Below are positions 38,625-47,476 of a stretch of 64,000 nucleotides of DNA, in pieces; the stretch's first letter is position 1, and the number at the start of each line of letters is the position of its first letter. Below the pieces are notes generated by a model. It ran no database searches and was not told where the DNA came from. It saw nothing but the letters and a program-made list of their open reading frames with translations. This stretch comes from Chryseotalea sanaruensis (lineage in GTDB: Bacteria; Bacteroidota; Bacteroidia; Cytophagales; Cyclobacteriaceae), in NCBI RefSeq assembly GCF_003990915.1, contig NZ_BHXQ01000005.1:124001-188000 (forward strand), given 5' to 3'. The translations under genes were made by a program, and so were the position numbers.

Positions 38625-41600
38625 ATGAGAGTACTAACTATAGTTCTGTTCACCCTTGTATTGCACAAAGTGTTTGCACAAAATGGCCCTGGTGGTGTAG
38701 CGTCCAGAAATGGAAGTAGCGATCTCCTGCTGTGGCTTAGCTCTTCAGATTTTGCTGCTGATGGCTATCAAACTGGAGATGCCATAAATTCCTGGACGGA
38801 TTTGTCGGGAAGAGTGGCAAACACATTCATAAGTAATAGCCCTCAATTCACTCCAAACGTCATTAATGGGTTTCCAGCAGTTGAATTTGAAAGTAATGAT
38901 GAGGAATTTATGGAGGGTATGCTTGACGGAACACCTACAGCTCCACTTACCATTATTGCTGTTGCTAATTTTAGACTTGATCCTCAACCAGATGGTACAG
39001 GCCAGTATGTTTTTGGTTTAGGGGGAGGAGGAAATAATCAAGCTAGTATATCAAGACAAGATTTTAACGATGCCGTTCCTCATGCCTATTACTCATTCGA
39101 GGGGCCTTTTACAATACCTACTAGATCGGTGGGGCCAAGCCTTAGTGCAAATCAATGGTATGCCATTGCTGCTGGGTATAATACAATTGCCCCTTATCAT
39201 CAATTATACATTAATAATGCATCGCAGGTAATAGTGAATGATTTTGATGCGTTACCTACCTGGGATAATGCAAACTATAGCATTGGCAGAAATAGTTCTG
39301 GATTACTTACTTCATATCTTGATGGAGATATTGCAGAAATAATTGTAATAGACAGACTGTTAAATGATGCTGAGCGAAACATTTTATTTAATTATTTTTC
39401 TGCTAAGTACAACCTGTCAATTAGTAACGACTTATATATGTTTGATGACAATGCTCAAGGTAATTTTGATCTTGAGGTTGTCGGTATTGGTGTGGAGGTA
39501 AGTGGTAGTCAATCAGTAGCAACTTCTGCTGGCTTGAATATTACTATAAACACAGGATTTGAAAATGGAGATTATCTACTCTGGGGTCATAGAACAAACT
39601 TAAACTCTGTAAATGATTTTGATATAACAGAAATTTCTGAAATACTGGATGCAAGATGGTCGAGAACATGGGGAGTAGATGTAACAAATACAGGTGCAGA
39701 CCTTACAGTCGATCTATCTTTTGATTTTGAAGAAGCCGGTATTGGAGGAACACCGCTGAGCGCAAGTAACTACTATTTAATTCGCTCGTTGGGAGCAGGC
39801 ATGGGGTGGGAAATTATTGCAACAGCAAACAGTATTTCTGGTGATGTAGTTAATTTTATAAACTTGGCAATTACCGATGGAGTCTATACACTTGCCACTG
39901 AAGATATAGTGAATAACTTACTAAGCAATGTAAACATTTCAACAGGAAATGGCCCGGCAGGAATTGGTTCAACTTCAGGTATAGATTTAGCACTGTGGTT
40001 AGATGCCTCGCAACTTGTCGGTTTTAATAATGGAGATCCCATTGCTATATGGCCAGATTTAACTTCGAACACACATGATGCAACTCAGGCCACTGGTGCT
40101 AATCAACCTGTTTACATTGCAAATGCACTTAATGCACATGGTGTTGCTCGTTTTAATGGTGCCAACAGTTTTATGGCTGGCTCACTTGGGGCGTCCTTCA
40201 ACGCGCCTTTTACTTTGTTTGCTGTGGCTCGTTTTGGTCAAGTTAATCAAGGTGCAGACAATAATGATTATGTTTTTGATCTTGGATCACCTGGCCCTGG
40301 AACATTAGGCACTAAAGCGAGCATATCAAGGCGAAGAAATAATGATGCCATTCTCAGAACTAATCGCTATTATTCTTTTCAAGGAGACATACCTCAATAT
40401 GGCCCAGTTATTAACGGAGGCTTGGCTAATGTTCACGCTTTCGCAGCTGTCTATCAGTTAAGATCTCCTTACCATCAATTATACTATAACGGAGCTTTGT
40501 CGTTTTCTGCTCCTGGCAACACAGCTATAATAAGCAATGGTGTTTACCATTTAGGCAGGTTAAACAATACTTCAGATGTAAACTATTTTTTGGATGGAGA
40601 CATTGCTGAAGTCATTGTCTACAATTCGGTCTTGAATTCAACACAAATCAGAATTATTCAATCTTATCTTGCTTCTAAGTGGGGATTTAATTTGAGTGGT
40701 AGCGATCTTTATACAGGTGATGATGTAGTAAATGGTAACAATGATCTGGATATTGGTGGTGCTGGCAGAGGTTTGGATGGAGATGTAGGCGTGTCAATCT
40801 CGGCTGGTATGACCGTTCGCCTGGGCACTGATGCGGTAGCAGAAAGCTTTATTATGTTTGGCCATAACATAGCCACAAATAGTGCAAACAGTACGGATGT
40901 AAATGGAACGATTGAGGAGCGATCAGACCGTGCCTGGTATTTTACCTTAACAGGAAATATAGGCATTACAGATAGCATTACATTTGATTTTTCAGAAATG
41001 GGTTTGTCGGGTACTCCAGGGGATCCAAATAACTATGTGTTAATTTATCGCAGCGGTACTTCAGGCGATTGGTCAATTGTTGCTACAGCAAGCGATACAG
41101 ATGGAGATCAGGTTTATTTTACCGAAGTTGATCTTACAACAACTGGCAATGGATTTTATACATTGGCTTCCATAAATAACGCACCATTACCAGTTAGCCT
41201 TTTATCATTCGATGCTAAAGTTGTTACTGAGGGTAAGAAGAACTTAGTGCTACTTAAATGGCAAACGGCTTCGGAACTTAACAATGACTACTTTACTTTA
41301 GAACGATCTATGGATGGTAAAAAATGGTTAAGCATGCTAACAATTCCCGGTAAGGGTTCCTTTAATGGATTAAGTAGCTATGAAAGTCTAGATCAAAATC
41401 CACCTGCGGGTAAAGTTTATTATCGCTTAAAGCAAACTGACCTTGACGGGCAGTCGAAGTATGTTGGGGGCATTAAAATGGTAACTATCGAGTATGAAGA
41501 AATGGATGTCAACATATTTCCAAATCCTTCAACAGGTTTCGTAAATGTGCTAAGTAAAAGAGGTATACTAGATAGCGCTGAACTAATCGTTACTGATTTT

Positions 41601-41744
41601 ACGGGTAAAGAAATGTTTACAAAGAGTTTGAGCAACGAATATCAAGAACAAGTACAATTGACTTTAACACCAGGGCTTTATTTGATCAGTCTTAAGAAAA
41701 ATAATCACTTGCTTTATTCGCAGCGACTAATGATTAGCGAATAA
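38625..41744 (+). CDS. Secreted two-copy LamG-like protein with type IX sorting domain
   Basis: 1039 aa with a signal peptide to about residue 19 (HKVFAQ). Two similar halves follow: each begins with an LxLWL(D/S)AS motif (about 34 and 455), has LTIIAVANF or FTLFAVARF, an AISRQDF/ASISRRRN segment, YHQLYINN/YHQLYYNG and YLDGDIAEIIV/FLDGDIAEVIV, which is a LamG/concanavalin-like lectin fold. After each comes a beta domain ending in VYTLA or FYTLA. The last ~80 residues (VNIFPNPSTGFVNVLS, LTPGLYLISLKKN, QRLMIS) are a type A Por sorting domain for T9SS export. It likely binds a polysaccharide at the surface; no catalytic domain is seen. Confidence 0.85.
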   Translation: MRVLTIVLFTLVLHKVFAQNGPGGVASRNGSSDLLLWLSSSDFAADGYQTGDAINSWTDLSGRVANTFISNSPQFTPNVINGFPAVEFESNDEEFMEGMLDGTPTAPLTIIAVANFRLDPQPDGTGQYVFGLGGGGNNQASISRQDFNDAVPHAYYSFEGPFTIPTRSVGPSLSANQWYAIAAGYNTIAPYHQLYINNASQVIVNDFDALPTWDNANYSIGRNSSGLLTSYLDGDIAEIIVIDRLLNDAERNILFNYFSAKYNLSISNDLYMFDDNAQGNFDLEVVGIGVEVSGSQSVATSAGLNITINTGFENGDYLLWGHRTNLNSVNDFDITEISEILDARWSRTWGVDVTNTGADLTVDLSFDFEEAGIGGTPLSASNYYLIRSLGAGMGWEIIATANSISGDVVNFINLAITDGVYTLATEDIVNNLLSNVNISTGNGPAGIGSTSGIDLALWLDASQLVGFNNGDPIAIWPDLTSNTHDATQATGANQPVYIANALNAHGVARFNGANSFMAGSLGASFNAPFTLFAVARFGQVNQGADNNDYVFDLGSPGPGTLGTKASISRRRNNDAILRTNRYYSFQGDIPQYGPVINGGLANVHAFAAVYQLRSPYHQLYYNGALSFSAPGNTAIISNGVYHLGRLNNTSDVNYFLDGDIAEVIVYNSVLNSTQIRIIQSYLASKWGFNLSGSDLYTGDDVVNGNNDLDIGGAGRGLDGDVGVSISAGMTVRLGTDAVAESFIMFGHNIATNSANSTDVNGTIEERSDRAWYFTLTGNIGITDSITFDFSEMGLSGTPGDPNNYVLIYRSGTSGDWSIVATASDTDGDQVYFTEVDLTTTGNGFYTLASINNAPLPVSLLSFDAKVVTEGKKNLVLLKWQTASELNNDYFTLERSMDGKKWLSMLTIPGKGSFNGLSSYESLDQNPPAGKVYYRLKQTDLDGQSKYVGGIKMVTIEYEEMDVNIFPNPSTGFVNVLSKRGILDSAELIVTDFTGKEMFTKSLSNEYQEQVQLTLTPGLYLISLKKNNHLLYSQRLMISE

Positions 41745-41759
41745 GGCATGATGCCTTAA

Positions 41760-43241
41760 TTAGTTTTCAAATCCCAACTGACTTACTCCAGCTGACCAGT
41801 ATAATAAGGCTTTGCTCTTTTCATACTCGGTAAGCATTTTTAAGAACTTGGCCTGTGCATTAATTAATTTTTCCTGTTGAATATTGATTTTAAAGAGGTC
41901 ACTCTCCCCATTTTCCAGGTTCATAAATTCAGCCGCTAGTAAGCGTTCATAGTTTTCAACCATAGAAGCTAGTTGTGCTATCATACTACCCGTGACATCC
42001 ATGGTGTTATAGGCACTTTCAATTTGGTTGAGTATATCGCGCTCAGCCAACCCTCTTTCAAATGCTGTAGAAGTGATCTTAATCTTAGTTTGCGCCAACT
42101 TTGCCCTTTCTTTTCTTAGAAAGATTGGAAAAGAAAAATCAAGACCAAATTTATAGTTCTCACCTAAATCAAAAGATGAGTTCCACCTAGGATCGAACGG
42201 CTGATTTAAAAAAGTATAGCTGGCATCTAAGGTGGGTTTTAAAAATTCAACTGCTAGTTTTCTTTCAACATCTAGTTGCTCAAGTTTAACAGATAATTTT
42301 CTTAATTCAGGATGATTCTGTTTGGCTTGAATCTTTAATTCTTCTAATGCACCCTTTGTTAAACTCCAGTTTTCGCTCGGTCTTACAGGTGCTAGGTTGA
42401 GTGAAAGTATGAGTGGGTTTGATAGGCTATCCCACAAATAGGTGGATAGTTGTATGCCAGTATTTCTAAAATCAAGTAAAGCTTCTTGTTGCTGGACTAA
42501 ACGCTCCTGTAGCGTTATTTGTGCTTGTACGGTATCAATGGATGCGGCTTCACCCTGTAAAGCATTTATTTTTACTCTTCTGAAAATTTCCTGGGCTAAA
42601 CGTACACCATTATTCTGTATTCTATAATTGTAATAAGCAAAATACCATTGCCAATATTCTTTGGTTGCTTCTAACAAAAGTTTATTGATAAGTTTTAACT
42701 GTTCTGCTTCAGTCATGTCGCTGAATAATTCTGCCTGTCGAAGTGCAGTTCTCCGCTCATCAGTTATTAAACCCCGACCAAGTGGTACACTTAAGCCCGC
42801 ATAAAATTGCTGATAATTAAATTGGTCTGCGATGTAGTTTTCTGGATTAACATATTGTCCCTGATTGCGCTGAAAACCAACCTTTGGATCGAAAGGTAGA
42901 GCTGTTGGGAATTTTAAGGAACCATCTAATAAATCATAATATTCGGTACCATCTAAATTTTTTTGTTGATAAGACAATTCGAGCTTTGGATCAAAATTGC
43001 CACGTGCCAAACGTATTTCTTGTTTCGCAATATCGGTGAGTAGGTAAGTTTGTTTTGCGGTAGGATGGTTTTCTAAAATAAGAGAATAGAAATTTTCAAG
43101 TGTAAAAGCTTTAACCGTGTCCGGTAAAACGAAAAGAGAATCTTGCTGTGCCTGCACCTTATTCAGGCAGAACACAGCGAAGGTGAATGACACAGTACGC
43201 ATTAGAATCAATAAAGTTTTTCTTCTATATCTCATCTTCAT
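41760..43241 (-). CDS. TolC-family outer membrane efflux protein
   Basis: 493 aa from the ATG at 43241, which lies one base after the HlyD stop and has AAGGAGG 17 bp upstream inside the HlyD gene; the longer in-frame start at 43274 lies inside HlyD and is not favoured. Signal peptide ends near VQAQ. The body is a series of long helices typical of the outer membrane factor fold, with the LPTAL/PLGRGLI strand region and a C-terminal half of KINIQQEKLINAQAKFLKM helices. Forms the outer membrane exit duct for the ABC/HlyD exporter encoded just upstream. Confidence 0.9.
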   Translation of the reverse strand: MKMRYRRKTLLILMRTVSFTFAVFCLNKVQAQQDSLFVLPDTVKAFTLENFYSLILENHPTAKQTYLLTDIAKQEIRLARGNFDPKLELSYQQKNLDGTEYYDLLDGSLKFPTALPFDPKVGFQRNQGQYVNPENYIADQFNYQQFYAGLSVPLGRGLITDERRTALRQAELFSDMTEAEQLKLINKLLLEATKEYWQWYFAYYNYRIQNNGVRLAQEIFRRVKINALQGEAASIDTVQAQITLQERLVQQQEALLDFRNTGIQLSTYLWDSLSNPLILSLNLAPVRPSENWSLTKGALEELKIQAKQNHPELRKLSVKLEQLDVERKLAVEFLKPTLDASYTFLNQPFDPRWNSSFDLGENYKFGLDFSFPIFLRKERAKLAQTKIKITSTAFERGLAERDILNQIESAYNTMDVTGSMIAQLASMVENYERLLAAEFMNLENGESDLFKINIQQEKLINAQAKFLKMLTEYEKSKALLYWSAGVSQLGFEN

Positions 43242-43242
43242 A

Positions 43243-44526
43243 TTACTTTTTAACTGCAGCCTCCTTCTTCTCAATCACATCATCCAATGGCTCTTCATAC
43301 AAACTTGGCGGGAAGCCATTAAGTTGTCGCCATAATTCGTACCATACGGGCACATCCTCAAGCATTACCCAAGCTTTAATTCCAGAACCTACCCTTAATT
43401 GTTTTGGCCATTGTTCATCCTTATCATCGGGTAGTACAATCAAACGAAATTCTCCAGGCTTAGAACTTACATAGTCAATAACTTTTACGGTGCCTCCAAA
43501 AGTACCAACAGATACACTGGGCCAACCTGAAAATTGAAGTGCAGGCCAACCATCAAATTGAATGCGAACGTTTCTTCCTTTTTCTACCAAGGGAACATCC
43601 ATCGCCTTAACATAAAGCTCTACGGCCAAGTCTGATACATCAGGCATAATAGTGCAAATAGGATCACCTTCTTTTACCGTTTCGCCAATACCGGCTTGCA
43701 TTGTTTTAACAATGAAACCGCTTTGTGGAGCTAAAATTTGGTAGCGTTCGTTTCGAATTTGCATATTGGCATATTCATTTCTTAATTTTGAAATTTCACC
43801 TTCTGTGTCAAATAAATCAGCTTGAGTTGAGCTTAAATCGGATTCAGCTTTACTGATTTTATCCATGTATTCAGCCTCGACCCTGTCTAATTCGATTTGT
43901 GCATTTAGATAATCAGCTTGTGCGCCTTGATATTTGTATTCAATATCCTGAAACTTGGTAAGGGCAATGTTGCCAGCTTCAAAAAGTTTTTTGTTGCGTT
44001 GATATTGGTTTTCCGCATTTTGAAAGCGAACTTTTTCAGCATCAAGTTTTGCCTTACTCTGATCCAGTTTATTAGCCAATGTTGCACGTAGCGCTTGTAT
44101 TTGTCTTTGAAGTGCTTTTGCCTTACTCTCTTTAGAATCCAAACTGCTAACCTTAGCACTCAATTGCTCTTTTAGCCTTAGTAATAATTGAGGATCAAAA
44201 TACTTTTCTTTAACCTCTCGAATAGTGATGATGGTGTCTCCCTTTAAAACGAAGTCACCTTCGCGTACATGCCAAATTTGTATCTGGCCGGCAATAACAG
44301 ACTCGATTGTTTGCGGACGATTAGCAGGGTTAAAGGCAGTAACCTTACCAGTTCCCCTAACATTTTGTTGCCACGGCAAGAACAAAATAACTGTACCAAT
44401 AAACCCAATAGTGGCTAAGATGGCTGCAAGAGTTTTTCCAGTATTCGGTGTTTTCAATGCACGCAATGAATACAAGCGGTCCTGATGAATAGCACGTTCA
44501 ATTCTATTTTTTGATAAATTCAGCAT
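43243..44526 (-). CDS. HlyD-like membrane fusion protein
   Basis: 427 aa periplasmic adaptor. One membrane helix near the N-terminus (about 34-52, LAAILATIGFIGTVILFLP), a lipoyl-like half (about 75-110, GQIQIWHVREGDFVLKGDTI), a long coiled coil (about 115-265), the second lipoyl half ILAPQSGFIVKTMQAGIGE, then a beta-barrel part. It bridges the inner membrane ABC subunit and the TolC protein. Gap of two bases from the ABC gene and one base to TolC: fully coupled operon. Confidence 0.92.
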   Translation of the reverse strand: MLNLSKNRIERAIHQDRLYSLRALKTPNTGKTLAAILATIGFIGTVILFLPWQQNVRGTGKVTAFNPANRPQTIESVIAGQIQIWHVREGDFVLKGDTIITIREVKEKYFDPQLLLRLKEQLSAKVSSLDSKESKAKALQRQIQALRATLANKLDQSKAKLDAEKVRFQNAENQYQRNKKLFEAGNIALTKFQDIEYKYQGAQADYLNAQIELDRVEAEYMDKISKAESDLSSTQADLFDTEGEISKLRNEYANMQIRNERYQILAPQSGFIVKTMQAGIGETVKEGDPICTIMPDVSDLAVELYVKAMDVPLVEKGRNVRIQFDGWPALQFSGWPSVSVGTFGGTVKVIDYVSSKPGEFRLIVLPDDKDEQWPKQLRVGSGIKAWVMLEDVPVWYELWRQLNGFPPSLYEEPLDDVIEKKEAAVKK

Positions 44527-44528
44527 AC

Positions 44529-46706
44529 TTATTCTATATAATTTCCTAACAAACCTTGTTGCATTAATTCATCAAACTTTCCTTCGCCCAGAATGCTGCC
44601 TTCTCTTATTACAACAACTCGGTCGCAAGAGGCCATTACAAGCGGATCATTAGAAACAACAATGAATGTCCACTTATTTTCTTTGCTCACTAATCGCTCT
44701 ATCAGTAGCACCTTATCAGACTTCTTCATAAAGTTGAAGTAGTCATTTAATATAATCATCTCTGGCTTTTTAGCAATGCAACGCGCCAAGATTAAGCGTT
44801 GGTTAACAGAACTTGAGAAGCCTTTACCACCACTGAGAATGTGCGTATTCAGACCTTCAGGCAAGCTATTTACAAAATCACTTAACCCAACTTTTTCAAG
44901 TGCATCGATGGCGTCCTCTATGCCCTCCGTTGGTTTACCTACTGTAATGTTTTCTAACAGGGTGCCATCAAAAATATCATCGAGTGAAATGTTCTTCGCA
45001 ATTTTATCACGTAAGTGAGTCAGATCGAGATCTCGTATGGAATAATTGTTAATGGTAACAATTCCTGTAAACCCACCCTGTAAACCTGCAATAATATTGG
45101 TTAGTGTAGTCTTACCACTTCCACCAGGCCCCGAAATACAAATTCGTTCACCTGCCTCAATCGATAGATTTAGTTTATTCAAACCATGATCTCCACTTGG
45201 ATATTTGTAATAAACATCTTTTAAGTTTACAGCGTAGCCACGCACTAATTTTTTAGGAAGATCTATTCCGCCTACTTTTTCTAATGGGAGATCAGTTACT
45301 GTTGCTACTTTATCAACGGCAGTTAAAAGATCATAAACTACATCCATGTATGTGATAATTTTTTCAACCGAATTCAAAATCAATATAATGATGACTTCAG
45401 ATGCTACGAACTGACCAAGTGTAATTTGTCTATCGACTACAAGGATGGTTCCCATGATTAAAAGACCTCCGGTTACTGCTGCTTTGAATAGAATAATGAA
45501 TGAAAGCTGACTTATCAAAACATTGAAGTGTGTTTTTCTGTATTTGAGGTAGTTGTTTACATTAATATCTGTTCGTTTAATAGGAAGATCTGTGTTACCT
45601 GCAAGCTTAAACGAGTTCAACGCTCTCGCCAACTCTTCTAACCATTGCGCTACTTTGTATTTGTACTTTGATTCATTAATTGATGACTCCAGACCTCTTG
45701 GGCCAGTAAAATAGAAAATCAGAGCTAATACGGTAACCAGTACCATACTGAAGAAAACGAAGAAGGGGTGGTATAAAGAGAGTAGTAGTAAACCAAAAAA
45801 GATTTGTATACCTGCCGATGACAAATCAATAAGCAACTTAGGTAAGCCTTTTTGAATAGTCATGATATCAAAAAAACGATTGACTAGTTCAGGAGCATAA
45901 TTACCCATGATACTTTCCGTTTTAATACGGGGGATGCGGTAAGCAAATTCCAGGGAAGCTTTGGCGAATAACCTTCGTTGTAAATATTCCACAAGACTTA
46001 TCTGAACTAGCTGCAAACCTCCAGTTAGTAATACCGCCAGAATCAGTAAAGCAATGAGCACATAAATTGAACTGAAGAATACACCGCCAGATACTAATTC
46101 TATAGTGGTTTGAATGCCTAATGGTAACACCAGGCCTAAACCACCAACAACCAGTGCATAAAAAAATATATAATAAATATCTTTTCTCTCAGTTGAGAGT
46201 AAACGCAGGAACCTACGCACGGGACTCATCTTTTCACCAGACAAATCCTGATCGTAACCGTATTCACTTACTAAACCGCGGTAGGGAACAACTACGAAGA
46301 ATGTAATTTCGCTATCATTGTTTAGTAAGAGTTGCGATACATCATCTGTATTGAATTCAGCTTGAGTTGATTCCTCATTGCCTATGATAATCTGTATTAA
46401 TTTTCTTTTTTGCTTGCGGATAATCCATGGGACTACAGCATCTCCGCTATCGTCAAACACAATTACAGAGTCTTCTTCTTTAACAATGAACTGCTTAAAG
46501 TCTTCAGCGGGAAGGCTGTATTCCAGTAGCATCAAACGTACCTTGCTCCCAGCTTCAACAAGGTCTCTTTTAAATTCCTGAAATTCCTCATCATTATAGC
46601 TTCGCCTGTTTGCTTCAGCAAAACGCAAGTCCATAGGATTGAAATCATGCTTCATCAGTAGAGCAGACTCCCGAAGAATACGTACGAGTTGGTCGTTGTT
46701 TAACAT
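44529..46706 (-). CDS. ABC exporter permease/ATPase fusion with degenerate ATPase motifs
   Basis: 725 aa. An N-terminal cytosolic domain of about 165 residues (not a recognisable C39 peptidase) precedes a six-helix exporter membrane domain (about 175-455) and a nucleotide-binding domain (about 490-725). Walker A is good: GPGGSGKT at 526-533. The other motifs are not. The Q-loop Gln position is S574. The signature in the LSGGQ place is FSSSV (630-634, followed by NQR). Walker B is IILND with Y656 where the catalytic Glu should be. The H-loop His position is N686. So it may bind ATP but should hydrolyse poorly. It sits in a TetR-ABC-HlyD-TolC operon like a type I secretion or drug efflux unit. 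Confidence 0.88.
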   Translation of the reverse strand: MLNNDQLVRILRESALLMKHDFNPMDLRFAEANRRSYNDEEFQEFKRDLVEAGSKVRLMLLEYSLPAEDFKQFIVKEEDSVIVFDDSGDAVVPWIIRKQKRKLIQIIIGNEESTQAEFNTDDVSQLLLNNDSEITFFVVVPYRGLVSEYGYDQDLSGEKMSPVRRFLRLLSTERKDIYYIFFYALVVGGLGLVLPLGIQTTIELVSGGVFFSSIYVLIALLILAVLLTGGLQLVQISLVEYLQRRLFAKASLEFAYRIPRIKTESIMGNYAPELVNRFFDIMTIQKGLPKLLIDLSSAGIQIFFGLLLLSLYHPFFVFFSMVLVTVLALIFYFTGPRGLESSINESKYKYKVAQWLEELARALNSFKLAGNTDLPIKRTDINVNNYLKYRKTHFNVLISQLSFIILFKAAVTGGLLIMGTILVVDRQITLGQFVASEVIIILILNSVEKIITYMDVVYDLLTAVDKVATVTDLPLEKVGGIDLPKKLVRGYAVNLKDVYYKYPSGDHGLNKLNLSIEAGERICISGPGGSGKTTLTNIIAGLQGGFTGIVTINNYSIRDLDLTHLRDKIAKNISLDDIFDGTLLENITVGKPTEGIEDAIDALEKVGLSDFVNSLPEGLNTHILSGGKGFSSSVNQRLILARCIAKKPEMIILNDYFNFMKKSDKVLLIERLVSKENKWTFIVVSNDPLVMASCDRVVVIREGSILGEGKFDELMQQGLLGNYIE

Positions 46707-46713
46707 AGTCTGC

Positions 46714-47388
46714 TTACTTTATAGAATTAAAAATAATGGCTTCACAGAATTCATATAGTTTCTGATATGTAACTTGCTTTTCTCCATTTATATCTGTCAA
46801 TGAGGGTAAATGCTTTGCATAAAAAACCTGGTGGTTTGCTGAGAGCATAATTGTACTGATTAAGGTGTGTGGATGTTGGTATGCAGGATTAACCTTTTTT
46901 ATTTCACAAGCTAGTTTGTTACATACTGTTTTATAGGGAATAAATAGCCCCTCCTTATTGTCCAGATCAACTTGCTTGGTCAGATAGGTTTTATCGAACT
47001 CAGACATAACAATGCGTTGTAGCGCTTGTTCATCTACAAAAGCAAAATTTGGATCAGGTTTTTTCTCTTCAATTATTACTTTTAAACCTGCTCGAAGTCG
47101 ATCCTCGGGTGTCAATAAATTTTGCATTGCAAAATCCATTTTATAATCCATCCATGTCCAGTACCAGTCTATTAAATAAACTAATAGCCTGTGTTTATTT
47201 TCAAAGTAGCGGTAAACAGATGCCTCTGTTGATTCGATTTTATCAGCCAGTTTCTTAAAGGTAAAATGCTCAAAACCGATTTCGTCAATCAGTGAAATAC
47301 TGGAGCGAATGATATTTTGACCCAATTCCGAGTTTTGGGGATCTTTTAAGAAAAGGTTTTCATTTAATCTAAAAGAAATGATAGTCAT
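46714..47388 (-). CDS. TetR/AcrR-family regulator of the exporter operon
   Basis: 224 aa. The helix-turn-helix at about 22-65 reads IIRSSISLIDEIGFEHFTFK, KLADKIESTEASVYRYFENK and KHRLLVYLID, a standard TetR N-terminal domain; the ligand-binding half is helical and not assigned. It is the first gene of the operon and lies 7 bp before the ABC gene. A perfect 13-bp palindrome lies 14 bp upstream of its start and could be its operator, which would make the exporter self-regulated. Confidence 0.85.
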   Translation of the reverse strand: MTIISFRLNENLFLKDPQNSELGQNIIRSSISLIDEIGFEHFTFKKLADKIESTEASVYRYFENKHRLLVYLIDWYWTWMDYKMDFAMQNLLTPEDRLRAGLKVIIEEKKPDPNFAFVDEQALQRIVMSEFDKTYLTKQVDLDNKEGLFIPYKTVCNKLACEIKKVNPAYQHPHTLISTIMLSANHQVFYAKHLPSLTDINGEKQVTYQKLYEFCEAIIFNSIK

Positions 47389-47401
47389 TTATCCAATTAC
47401 A

Positions 47402-47414
47402 ATAGTAATACTAT
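47402..47414. promoter_or_regulatory. Candidate TetR operator and overlapping promoter
   Basis: ATAGTA-A-TACTAT is a perfect palindrome of 6+1+6 bases in the spacer before the tetR-ABC-HlyD-TolC operon. On the minus strand TACTATTG (47407 to 47400) differs by one base from the TAnnTTTG -7 element and overlaps one half-site, so repressor binding would block the polymerase. Confidence 0.55.
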
Positions 47415-47476
47415 CATAAACGGAAGTAATTTTGGAATGTTTATGGTTTTTGACAAAAAAGTTGAAAATATTGGTT

